DNA of 64,000 nt. Source: an uncultured Prevotellaceae bacterium (GTDB taxonomy: Bacteria; Bacteroidota; Bacteroidia; Bacteroidales; Muribaculaceae). Made by a program: the position numbers and the translations under genes. Under the pieces are notes generated by a model. The model had not been told where the DNA came from and made no database searches. It saw only the letters and a program-made list of their open reading frames with translations. This document shows, in pieces, positions 41,925 to 49,992 of this stretch (positions are counted from its first letter, which is position 1; each line of letters opens with the position of its first letter). The DNA is taken from positions 1-64,000 of the forward strand of contig OMUK01000002.1 in the NCBI GenBank assembly GCA_900314215.1, given 5' to 3'.

Positions 41925-44243
41925 ATGAAGAAAATCATGTTATTCATGTTGCCTCTGGCAACAGTGGCCCTGGCTGCTACCTGCTTAGCCAAAAACGGCG
42001 TGGCACAGAACAAGAGCCAGTATGCTATCATAACGCAATCGGCCGGCCCCACACTGGGCTACAACCCCAACTCGGGTGTGAAAATTCTGACGGTCGACGG
42101 CAAGAAATTCAAGGACTTGAACCGCAACGGCAAACTTGACAAATATGAAGACTGGCGACTGAGCTACGACGAGCGCGCCCGCGACCTCGTGGCCCAGCTG
42201 AGCGACGAGGAGATTGCCGGCCTGATGCTCTACTCGGCTCACCAGCAGATTCCTGCCCCCTCGCAGGGCTACGGCGCATCGACCTACAACGGCAAGCCAT
42301 TTGCCGAGAGCGGCGTGCCCGCCTACACGCTGAGCGATGTGCAGAAGAAATTTCTCAAAGACGACCACCTGCGCGCCGTGCTGGTGACCAAGGTGAAAGA
42401 CGCTGAGACCGCTGCCCGCTGGAGCAACGAGCTGCAGGCCTATGTGGAAGGCCTCGACCACGGCATCCCCGCCAACAACAGCACCGACCCACGCCACGAG
42501 ACCTCGGCCAACGCCGAGTACAACTACGGCGCCGGCGGCGACATCTCGAAATGGCCCACCGCTCTGGGCCTGGCTGCAACCTTCGACCCCGACCTGGTGA
42601 GGAACTTCGGCCACATCGGCGCCCAGGAGTATCGCGCGCTGGGTCTCACCACCGCCCTTTCTCCTCAAGTCGACGTTGCCACCGAGCCCCGCTGGACTCG
42701 CTTCACCGGCACCTTTGGCGAGGATCCCAAGCTGGTGACCGACATGGGCCGCGCCTATATCGAGGGCTTCCAGACCTCGACCGGCAAAAAGATGGTAAAG
42801 GACGGCTGGGGCTATGAGAGCGTCGTGGCCATGGCCAAGCACTGGCCCGGCGGCGGCCCTGTGGAGGCAGGCCGCGACAGCCACTACAACTACGGCAAAT
42901 ATGCCGTGTATCCCGGCAACAACTTCAACACCCATCTCATGCCCTTTGTCGACGGTGCCTTCAAGCTCAATGGCGGCACCAAGAGCGCTGGCTCGGTGAT
43001 GACATTCTACAACGTGTCGTGGGGCCAAGACCCATCGGGCAAGAACGTGGGCGAGAGCTTCAGCAAGTATATCGTGACCGACCTGCTGCGCAACAAGTAT
43101 AAATTTGACGGCATCGCTTGCACCGACTGGATGGTGACTGGCGACAATGCCAAGATTGAGAGTTTCGACGGCAAGTGCTGGGGTGTGGAAAACCTCACCG
43201 TCGACCAGCGCCACTACGAGATTCTCAAGGCTGGAGTCGACCAGTTTGGCGGCAACAACGACAAGGGTCCCGTGCTGGCAGCCTTCAAGATGGGCCGACA
43301 GGAGTTTGGCGAGGCTGCATGGAACAAGCGCATACGCGAGTCGGCTCGCCGCCTGCTGCTCCCCATGTTCCGCACCGGTCTCTTCGAGAATCCCTATCTC
43401 GACCCAGCCGAGTCGCGCGCTACCGTGGGCAAGAAGGAGTTTGCCCAGGCTGGCTACGACGCTCAGGTGAAGTCGCTCGTGATGGTGAAGAACCACGCCA
43501 ACGTGCTGCCCGTCGCTGGCAAGAAGAAGGTGTACATTCCCAAGCGCCACTTCCCCAGCGTGGTCGACTTCTTTGGCAACGCTACCAAGGACTATTGGGA
43601 CAACCCCATCGACCTGAAGATGGTGGCCAAGTACTACGACGTGGTCGATAAGCCCGAGGAGGCCGACTTTGCCATCGTAGCCATCCAGGCTCCCATGACG
43701 GGCACCGGCTACTCGGTTGCCGACCGCGACCAGCAGGGCGGCAACGGCTACGTGCCCATCTCGCTGCAGTACAACGACTACACCGCTACCACTGCCCGCG
43801 ACGTGAGCATCGCCGGCGGCGACCCCAAGGAGAGCTTCACCAATCGCACCTACAAGGGCAAGACCGTGAAGACCGCCAACTACGACGACCTCAAGCTCGT
43901 GATCGACACCAAGCAAGCTATGGCCAAGAAGCCCGTGGTGGTGTTTATGACGGCTCCACGCCCATTTGTGCCCGCTGAGTTTGAGCCCTATGCCGACGCT
44001 ATCCTCATCAGCTTCGGCACCAGCTATCAGCCATTCTTCGACCTGGTGTCGGGCAAGAGCGAGCCATCGGGCCTGCTGCCCTGCCAGCTGCCTGCCGACA
44101 TGAAGACCGTTGAGGCTCAAAAGGAGGACGTGCCTCGCGACATGACGCCTTATACCGATGCCGACGGCAACAAGTATGACTTCGCCTTCGGCCTGAACTG
44201 GAAGGGCGTGATCAACGACGCCCGCGTGAAGAAGTACAAGTAA
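41925..44243 (+). CDS. Glycoside hydrolase family 3, second type
   Basis: The 772-residue protein has a signal peptide, then an EF-hand-like DLNRNGKLDKYEDWRL segment at about 66-80 and a GH3 TIM barrel with nucleophile D401 (CTDWMVTGD). A GH3 C-terminal domain follows. It lacks the FN3-like tail of the other GH3 in this cluster and belongs to a different GH3 branch, one whose barrel holds a large insert with GRDSHYNYGKY. It begins 44 bases after the nucleoside-hydrolase-like gene and ends 21 bases before GH78. Substrate is likely a beta-glucoside or related beta-glycoside. Confidence 0.92.
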   Translation: MKKIMLFMLPLATVALAATCLAKNGVAQNKSQYAIITQSAGPTLGYNPNSGVKILTVDGKKFKDLNRNGKLDKYEDWRLSYDERARDLVAQLSDEEIAGLMLYSAHQQIPAPSQGYGASTYNGKPFAESGVPAYTLSDVQKKFLKDDHLRAVLVTKVKDAETAARWSNELQAYVEGLDHGIPANNSTDPRHETSANAEYNYGAGGDISKWPTALGLAATFDPDLVRNFGHIGAQEYRALGLTTALSPQVDVATEPRWTRFTGTFGEDPKLVTDMGRAYIEGFQTSTGKKMVKDGWGYESVVAMAKHWPGGGPVEAGRDSHYNYGKYAVYPGNNFNTHLMPFVDGAFKLNGGTKSAGSVMTFYNVSWGQDPSGKNVGESFSKYIVTDLLRNKYKFDGIACTDWMVTGDNAKIESFDGKCWGVENLTVDQRHYEILKAGVDQFGGNNDKGPVLAAFKMGRQEFGEAAWNKRIRESARRLLLPMFRTGLFENPYLDPAESRATVGKKEFAQAGYDAQVKSLVMVKNHANVLPVAGKKKVYIPKRHFPSVVDFFGNATKDYWDNPIDLKMVAKYYDVVDKPEEADFAIVAIQAPMTGTGYSVADRDQQGGNGYVPISLQYNDYTATTARDVSIAGGDPKESFTNRTYKGKTVKTANYDDLKLVIDTKQAMAKKPVVVFMTAPRPFVPAEFEPYADAILISFGTSYQPFFDLVSGKSEPSGLLPCQLPADMKTVEAQKEDVPRDMTPYTDADGNKYDFAFGLNWKGVINDARVKKYK

Positions 44244-44264
44244 ACTACATGAATACAACAATTG

Positions 44265-47200
44265 ATGAATAGGTTTTCATTCTGTGTATTGCTGACCTTG
44301 GTGGGACTGCTTCCTGCCAAGGCTCAACAATCCTTTCAACTGAGCAAGCTCACTGTTGACTATCAACAGCCGCAACCAGGGCAGACCATCGTCTTCACCG
44401 ACGAGGCCCAGCCCCGCTTTGCCTGGCAGCTGGCCGACGCCCAGACCACTGGCGTGGTGCAGACTGCCTACCAGATTGTCGTCACCGACGAGGCTGGCAA
44501 CACCGTGTGGAACAGTGGCCGCACCACCTCGCGCGACAACTTCAGCATCGCCTACCAGGGGCAGGCGCTGCGTGCCTGCACCCCCTACAAGTGGACGGTG
44601 ACCGTGTGGGACAACCACAAGCGCCAGGCCACGGCCACATCAAGCTTCGAGACCTCGCTGCTCTCGACCACCGACCGCGATGCCGCCTGGGGTGGCGCCC
44701 AATGGATAGGCGGAGCCGCCAACAAGCCCGTGGCCGGCAAGCCAGACGAAGCTGTGAACAACTGCCTCTCCTTTGAGAGCCAGTATCTGCCCGTGTTCCG
44801 CCTTGTGGGCACCATTGCCCTCGACAAGGCCACCAAGTCGACCCGCGCCGCCCTGGTATATGGCGCCAACGACGAGCGCCTCATGAATGCCAACATGAAC
44901 ATACTGGGCCGCGCCAACGGCAAGAACGAGAGCTACGTGCTCGTGGAGCTCAACACCACCGGCCTCGACGCTGGCGACAGCGCTGCCGTGTGCATCTATC
45001 GCGTGGGCTACACCAAGACCGACCGTGCCGACGTGCCACTGGCCACGGTGAAAATCCCCACCGACCTCGTGAGCAAGGCCAACCGCTATGCCGCCCACAA
45101 GATTGAAGTGATTGCCAATTGCGGCACGACCAAGCTCGAAATCGACGGCAAGCCCCTGAAGGGCGAGTTGCACATCAACCCCATGGGCGTGGGCAGCGAC
45201 TTCATCGCCTTCCCCATGGTGGCCGACGTGGGCTTCTATGCCGCCCAGGGCCAGAAAGCGCAGTTTGGCGACTTCATCGTGCGCAACTACCGCTTGCCAC
45301 GCCATGTGCTCGCCGTTGTGCCCACTCCCGGCACGCTCAGCGGCAATCTCTACCTGGCCACGCCCAAGGCCCAGGGCCTGCCCGCGCTGCGCACCGAGTT
45401 CAGCACCCAGAGCAAGCCCATAGCCCGTGCCCGCATCTATGCCACCGCACGCGGTGCCTACGACCTGGTGCTCAACGGCCAGCCCGTGGCCGGCGACGTG
45501 TATCTGAGCCCCGGCCTCACGCAGTACAACAAGTACCACCAGTACCAGGTGTTCGACGTGACCTCGCTCATGCGTGGGGGCCAGAATGCCCTGGGCGCAC
45601 AGCTCTATGAGGGCTGGTACACCGGCAACCAGACGTTCTCGGCCTTCAACTGGAACTACTTCGGCGACCGCCAGTCGCTCTTGCTCCTGCTCGACATCAC
45701 CTATGCCGACGGCAGCCACCAGCAGGTGGTGAGCCGGCCCGACACGTGGAAATACACCACCGAGGGCCCCGTGAGGCTGGGCAGCATGTTTGCGGGCGAG
45801 ATCTACGACGCCACCCGCGAGATGAGCGGCTGGGCCACGGCCGGCTACGACGACAGCCGCTGGCAGCAGGCCGAGCGCGTAGACCTGGAGGGCACCATCA
45901 GCCACCAGATTGATCCTGGCATGCTCACCTGGCCTTGTCCCGACGACTACTCGAGCATGACCCTGCGCCAGCAATACGACTATCCCGTGCATCAAGACAC
46001 GGTGCTCACCGCCCAGAGCCTCACCCAGGTGCGTCCTGGCGTGTATATCTACGACATGGGCCAGAACATGCCCGGCGTGCCCCGCATCACCTTCCGCGGC
46101 CTCAAGAGCGGCACCAAGGTGAAGATGCGCTTTGCCGAGGTGCTCTACCCCGACCTGCCTGAATACAGCGACAACGTGGGCATGGTGATGATGGAGAACC
46201 AACGCGCCGCCATGGAGCAAGACGAGTATATAGCCCGTGGCGCCGCAGCCGAGACCTTCGCCCCGCGCGGCACCTATCACGGCTTCCGCTACATCGAGAT
46301 CACCGGCGTTCCCAGTGAGCTGGCGCTGAGCGACGTGCAAGCCACCGTGCTCACTTCGGCCACACCCATTGCCACCCAGCTCGAGACCAGCAGCAACGAT
46401 GTGAACCAGCTCTTCCACAACACCGTGTGGTCGACCAAGGCCAACGTGTTCTCCATCCCCACCGACTGCCCGCAGCGCAACGAGCGCATGGGCTGGAGCG
46501 GCGACTTGAGCGTGTTCTCGCCCACCATGAGCTATCTCATACAGGGCGCTCCCTTCCTGCGCAAGCACCTGCGCGCCCTGCGCGACACCCAGCTCGACGA
46601 CGGCGCCTTTGCCTCCATCGCCCCAATAGGCGGCGGCTTCGGCGGCCCGCTGTGGAGCAGCGTGGGCATCGCCATGCCGTGGCAAAGCTGGATACAATAT
46701 GGCGACCGCCGTGCCCTCGAGGAGCACTACCCCGCCATGAAGCGCTACATCGAGTGCTCGCTCAACAACTACATCGACAAGAAGCAAGGCTTCTATGCCG
46801 GCACCGGCGGCTGGGGCGACCTGGGCGACTGGCTCGGCTTCGAGGTGGGCAAGAACGACAACTCGCTGCTCTTCGACTCCTACCTGGTGTATGAGCTCGC
46901 AATCATGGAGAAAGCTGCCACCGCCCTGGGCAAGACCGACGAGGCTGCCCGCTGGAAACAAGCCCGCGAGCAACGCGCCCAGTTCATCATGGCCCACTAT
47001 GTAGACCCCGCCACGGGCAAGACCGTGGGCTCGGGCCTGGGCGAGATCAAGATGACGCCTTTCGGCCCCAACGGCCCCAAGCGCAGCGGCGTCGACATCG
47101 ACACGCAGACGAGCTACACCCTGCTGCTCTCCTTTGGCATCGCTGGCGACGACATGAAGCCCAAGATTGCCTCGCAACTCGTCAACACCGTCACCCGCCG

Positions 47201-47822
47201 CAGTTTGGGCGACGATGGCAAGACCTATCCTGCCTATTCGCTCATGACCGGCTTCATAGGCACCGCCTGGATTGCCGACGCGCTCACCAAGGTTGGCCGC
47301 ACCGACCTGGCCTATCGCATGCTGCTCAACAAGCAGTTCCCGTCGTGGCTCTATCCCGTGGAGCAAGGCGCCACCACCATTTGGGAACGCCTCAACTCCT
47401 ACACCAAGACGGCCGGCTTCGGCGGCAACAACTCGATGAACTCGTTTAACCACTATGCCTTTGGCTCGGTTACCAATTGGGTCATCCAGCACGCCGCCGG
47501 CATTTGCCGCGACGATGTGACCCCCGCCTTTGAGCACTTCATCATCGCGCCCTCGCCCGACGACAACGGCGGCCTCACCCATGCCCGCGCCACCTATCAG
47601 AGCATGCAGGGCACCATCGTGAGCGGCTGGGAGCGCCATGGCGACGGCGCCACCATCTACACAGTGGCCATTCCGGCCAATGCCACCGCCACCCTGCGCA
47701 TCCCAGTGAGCAAGGGCCAAAAGGTGACTTGCAACGGCAAGAAGCTGAAACTCGGCAAGCAGGAAACCAGCGGACTGAACCGCGAGATAGGTTCAGGCAA
47801 CTACACGATCATCGTGAAGTGA
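44265..47822 (+). CDS. Alpha-L-rhamnosidase, GH78
   Basis: The 1185-residue exported enzyme has the GH78 layout: signal peptide, N-terminal Ig-like domain, an inserted jelly-roll (about 140-350), Bac_rhamnosid_N (about 370-550), the (alpha/alpha)6 catalytic domain (about 700-1060) and a C-terminal beta-sandwich. The catalytic-core signature TDCPQRNERMGWSGD starts near residue 733, and GGWGDLGDW and WERLNSY follow. It removes terminal alpha-L-rhamnose. I start at ATG 44265; a TTG one codon before is not needed. It is the last gene of the cluster, closed by a strong terminator. Confidence 0.95.
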   Translation: MNRFSFCVLLTLVGLLPAKAQQSFQLSKLTVDYQQPQPGQTIVFTDEAQPRFAWQLADAQTTGVVQTAYQIVVTDEAGNTVWNSGRTTSRDNFSIAYQGQALRACTPYKWTVTVWDNHKRQATATSSFETSLLSTTDRDAAWGGAQWIGGAANKPVAGKPDEAVNNCLSFESQYLPVFRLVGTIALDKATKSTRAALVYGANDERLMNANMNILGRANGKNESYVLVELNTTGLDAGDSAAVCIYRVGYTKTDRADVPLATVKIPTDLVSKANRYAAHKIEVIANCGTTKLEIDGKPLKGELHINPMGVGSDFIAFPMVADVGFYAAQGQKAQFGDFIVRNYRLPRHVLAVVPTPGTLSGNLYLATPKAQGLPALRTEFSTQSKPIARARIYATARGAYDLVLNGQPVAGDVYLSPGLTQYNKYHQYQVFDVTSLMRGGQNALGAQLYEGWYTGNQTFSAFNWNYFGDRQSLLLLLDITYADGSHQQVVSRPDTWKYTTEGPVRLGSMFAGEIYDATREMSGWATAGYDDSRWQQAERVDLEGTISHQIDPGMLTWPCPDDYSSMTLRQQYDYPVHQDTVLTAQSLTQVRPGVYIYDMGQNMPGVPRITFRGLKSGTKVKMRFAEVLYPDLPEYSDNVGMVMMENQRAAMEQDEYIARGAAAETFAPRGTYHGFRYIEITGVPSELALSDVQATVLTSATPIATQLETSSNDVNQLFHNTVWSTKANVFSIPTDCPQRNERMGWSGDLSVFSPTMSYLIQGAPFLRKHLRALRDTQLDDGAFASIAPIGGGFGGPLWSSVGIAMPWQSWIQYGDRRALEEHYPAMKRYIECSLNNYIDKKQGFYAGTGGWGDLGDWLGFEVGKNDNSLLFDSYLVYELAIMEKAATALGKTDEAARWKQAREQRAQFIMAHYVDPATGKTVGSGLGEIKMTPFGPNGPKRSGVDIDTQTSYTLLLSFGIAGDDMKPKIASQLVNTVTRRSLGDDGKTYPAYSLMTGFIGTAWIADALTKVGRTDLAYRMLLNKQFPSWLYPVEQGATTIWERLNSYTKTAGFGGNNSMNSFNHYAFGSVTNWVIQHAAGICRDDVTPAFEHFIIAPSPDDNGGLTHARATYQSMQGTIVSGWERHGDGATIYTVAIPANATATLRIPVSKGQKVTCNGKKLKLGKQETSGLNREIGSGNYTIIVK

Positions 47823-47897
47823 GACTTATAGGGCGTGAGTCCTGCATTTCCTACTAGCGCATATCGCGCAACCCAACATAATGGAAAATGAAGTCAA

Positions 47898-47931
47898 GGG
47901 GGTGTGCCCGAGAGGGACGCACCCCTTTTTT
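47898..47931 (+). terminator. Terminator of the GH78 gene and cluster
   Basis: GGGGTGTG and CCC pair with GGG and CGCACCCC, with one G-U pair and one bulge, followed by six Ts. The stem is strong. It closes the plus-strand cluster. Confidence 0.85.
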
Positions 47932-48046
47932 AGGCGCATCAATCACGCTGCGTGTTTCTTGTTGAACATGACTACCAGTTTCCCCACAAGGCACGGGCCA
48001 ATTTCACCCAACCACAGGAGCCGAAAAAGAAGCAATTTTTGCCATT

Positions 48047-48085
48047 AAAAAAAAATGCTTGTAAATCAATGATTTGCAAGCATTT
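48047..48085 (-). terminator. Terminator of tRNA-Leu
   Basis: AAATGCTTG pairs perfectly with CAAGCATTT, and nine Ts follow on the minus strand. It begins six bases after the tRNA 3' end. Confidence 0.85.
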
Positions 48086-48090
48086 AGCAG

Positions 48091-48175
48091 TACCCGGAGT
48101 GGGACTTGAACCCACACAGCCGCAATGGCCAAGGGATTTTAAGTCCCTCGTGTCTACCGATTCCACCATCCGGGC
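48091..48175 (-). tRNA. tRNA-Leu (anticodon UAA)
   Basis: The 85-base sequence folds as a class II tRNA. The acceptor GCCCGGA pairs with TCCGGGT (one G-U pair). GGTAGAC is in the D loop, the anticodon loop is CTTAAAA giving UAA, a long variable arm follows, and the T arm contains GGTTCAAGTCCC. The encoded 3' end has the discriminator A but no CCA. It has its own promoter and terminator. Confidence 0.96.
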
Positions 48176-48204
48176 AGCTCTTGTCAGTAGACAAATGCGT
48201 GGTG

Positions 48205-48212
48205 CAAAGATA
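48205..48212 (-). promoter_or_regulatory. -7 box of tRNA-Leu
   Basis: TATCTTTG followed by GCAC on the minus strand, about 30 bases upstream of the tRNA. Confidence 0.75.
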
Positions 48213-48305
48213 CGATTAATAATTAGAAATAAAAAAATAACCACTCAAAAAATTTCAAGCGCCTCACGGCACAGGCCCCGGCACGGGCTCCGCGGGTACT
48301 CACTA

Positions 48306-48359
48306 TATGCGAACGCATACAAACTGCCACACCACAATTTATTTTACATCCGATAGGAT
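48306..48359 (+). promoter_or_regulatory. Inverted repeats upstream of the HipB-like gene
   Basis: TATGCG-AA-CGCATA (48306-48319) is a perfect inverted repeat, and ATCC-GATA-GGAT (48348-48359) lies ten bases before the ATG at 48369. The second resembles half-sites of the HipB operator (TATCC/GGATA) but with a four-base instead of eight-base spacer. Both could be autoregulatory sites. Confidence 0.45.
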
Positions 48360-48368
48360 ATAATTGCA

Positions 48369-48593
48369 ATGGAACGAACCAAACTCTCAGCCACAGTCAA
48401 AGCCCTGCGCAAGAATGCAGGTTTGACGCAGGAAGACCTCGCCATGAAATCGGGCGTGGGCCTCAACTTCGTGCGAAATCTCGAGCAAGGCAAGCCCACC
48501 CTGAGAATGGACAAGGTGAACCAACTGCTTGACCTCTTCAACTACGAACTCGTCCCAGCAAAGAAAACTCCATCAACCGAAACGCAATCATGA
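48369..48593 (+). CDS. HipB-like XRE-family antitoxin/regulator (orphan)
   Basis: The 74-residue protein is almost entirely one helix-turn-helix of the XRE type (VKALRKNAGLTQEDLAMKSG then GLNFVRNLEQGKPTLRMDKV). This sequence type, often annotated Y4mF family, is the antitoxin of HipBA-like systems in Bacteroidota, normally followed by a HipA N-terminal-domain protein and a HipA kinase. Here the next frame overlaps its stop as ATGA but ends after nine codons. So it is an antitoxin gene without a toxin, or a repurposed regulator. Confidence 0.85.
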   Translation: MERTKLSATVKALRKNAGLTQEDLAMKSGVGLNFVRNLEQGKPTLRMDKVNQLLDLFNYELVPAKKTPSTETQS

Positions 48594-48619
48594 GACAAGC
48601 CAAAATATACCACAAGTGA
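48590..48619 (+). pseudogene. Nine-codon stump of a HipA N-terminal-domain partner
   Basis: ATG at 48590 overlaps the antitoxin stop by four bases and encodes MRQAKIYHK then TGA. The short peptide matches the usual start of HipA N-terminal-domain proteins, which begin M-R-x-A-x-V-Y. No continuation is seen in any frame before the Sel1 gene. It is most simply the scar of a deleted toxin operon; the match is short, so this is inference. Confidence 0.5.
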
Positions 48620-48714
48620 TGCACCGCCTCCCCTCTACGGCAACGTGGATATATTGAAGTGTAAATGCAAGGCTTGCAATTGCTTTGCATTTCATTTTTT
48701 TTGAAATTTATGCT

Positions 48715-48722
48715 TAACTTTA
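48715..48722 (+). promoter_or_regulatory. Promoter of Sel1 gene 1
   Basis: TAACTTTA preceded by GAAATTTATGC. The same block recurs before Sel1 genes 2 and 3, so it is a conserved, duplicated promoter that ends in A instead of the usual G. Confidence 0.55.
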
Positions 48723-48747
48723 CAAACAATAGAACAAACAAAAACCA

Positions 48748-49803
48748 ATGAAAATGAGAAACTGGAGAAAAATCAGCTTATTGCTTGCCGCGCTGTGCAT
48801 CAGCCTGGCCGCCACGGCCCAATTGGACAAGGGCATAGAATACTACTTCAACAAAGACTACGCCAATGCCGTGAAGTGCTTCGCCCAAGCCGCCGAGCAG
48901 GGCGATGTCGACGCACAATGCATTTTGGGTCTTTGCTATTTTAGTGGTCTAGGTGTGGCCCAGAATTACAATGAGTCCGTGAAGTGGATCAGCAAAGCAG
49001 CTGAGCAAAATTCCATCGAGTCAAAATACTATTTGGGTTATTTCTATGACAATGGAATAGGGGTAGCAAAAAACTCTCGAGAGGCTGTGAAATGGTATTA
49101 CAGAGCTGCTGAGCAAGGAAATGCCAAGGCGCAATATCAGTTGGGCGCTAGTTATGCTAATGGTGACGGCGTTGAGCAAAATGACAAAGAGGCCGTGATG
49201 TGGTACAGTAAGGCTGCCGAACAAGGTCTTGCCGATGCACAAAACAATTTGGGCGGTTGCTATTACACTGGGCAAGGCGTGGCTCAAGACTATGGCGAGG
49301 CTGTATATTGGTTTCGTAAGTCTGCCGAGCAAGGTTTTGCCCTTGCGCAATACAATTTGGGCGCTTGCTACGCAAAGGGGCAAGGATTAGCAAAGAACAC
49401 TTGCGAGGCTGCTAAATGGTACCGCAAAGCTGCCGAACAAGGCTATGCCCCGGCACAAAATATTTTGGCAACACTTTATGCAAATGGCGATGGCGTTGAA
49501 GAAGACTATAGCAAAGCTGTAGAGTGGTACCGCAAGGCTGCCGAACAAGGGAATGTCAATGCAGAATTCCATTTGGGCGGTTGCTATTTCAAGGGCCGAG
49601 GAGTCGCACAGAACTCCCATGAAGCCGCGCGTTGGTTCCACAAGGCGGCCGAGCAAGGTGATGAAGATGCGCAGTATTTATTGGGCGTTTTTTATGAATA
49701 TGGCGAGGGCGTTGAAAAGGACCTCTACAGAGCCATGTATTGGTATAAAAAAGCTGCCGATCAAGGTATTGTGGAGGCCGCCGAAGCTCTGAAAAAATTC
49801 TAG
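48748..49803 (+). CDS. Secreted Sel1-repeat protein 1
   Basis: The 351-residue protein has a signal peptide (LLLAALCISLAATAQ) and about nine Sel1-like repeats of 36 residues (consensus A-EQG-A-AQ--LG-CY--G-GV-QN--EAV-WY-KA). Sel1 repeats form an alpha-helical solenoid that binds proteins. Role unknown; it is likely periplasmic or surface-exposed. It is the first of three tandem paralogues. ATG codons at 48748 and 48754 are both possible; the second matches the start of the other two copies (MRNW). Confidence 0.9.
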   Translation: MKMRNWRKISLLLAALCISLAATAQLDKGIEYYFNKDYANAVKCFAQAAEQGDVDAQCILGLCYFSGLGVAQNYNESVKWISKAAEQNSIESKYYLGYFYDNGIGVAKNSREAVKWYYRAAEQGNAKAQYQLGASYANGDGVEQNDKEAVMWYSKAAEQGLADAQNNLGGCYYTGQGVAQDYGEAVYWFRKSAEQGFALAQYNLGACYAKGQGLAKNTCEAAKWYRKAAEQGYAPAQNILATLYANGDGVEEDYSKAVEWYRKAAEQGNVNAEFHLGGCYFKGRGVAQNSHEAARWFHKAAEQGDEDAQYLLGVFYEYGEGVEKDLYRAMYWYKKAADQGIVEAAEALKKF

Positions 49804-49846
49804 AACATTAAACTTCAACATCGGCGGCGCACGCGGCCAAAAGCCA

Positions 49847-49880
49847 CCTGTAAGGGTCGGTCTCGTGCCGGCCCACAAAA
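49847..49880. repeat. REP-like element, copy 1 (degenerate)
   Basis: Starts CCTGTAAGGGTCGGTC and ends GTGCCGGCCCACAAAA. It differs from the other copies at a few bases but keeps the palindromic core CCGGC. Confidence 0.7.
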
Positions 49881-49957
49881 CATGGTTTCATTCCTCTTAA
49901 TTAACGCAATGCTTTGCGATTGCGGTGCGATTTCTTGCTTGTTTTGAAATTTATGCC

Positions 49958-49965
49958 TAATTTTA
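49958..49965 (+). promoter_or_regulatory. Promoter of Sel1 gene 2
   Basis: TAATTTTA within a block (GAAATTTATGCC before, CACAAGGCAACAAAAA after) that is nearly the same as before Sel1 gene 3. Confidence 0.55.
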
Positions 49966-49992
49966 CACAAGGCAACAAAAACAACCATAAAA

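Noticed and set aside
44640..47720. A 1026-codon open frame antisense to the GH78 gene
   Set aside because: Same GC-bias artefact; no family motif, while the plus strand has the complete GH78 catalytic signature.
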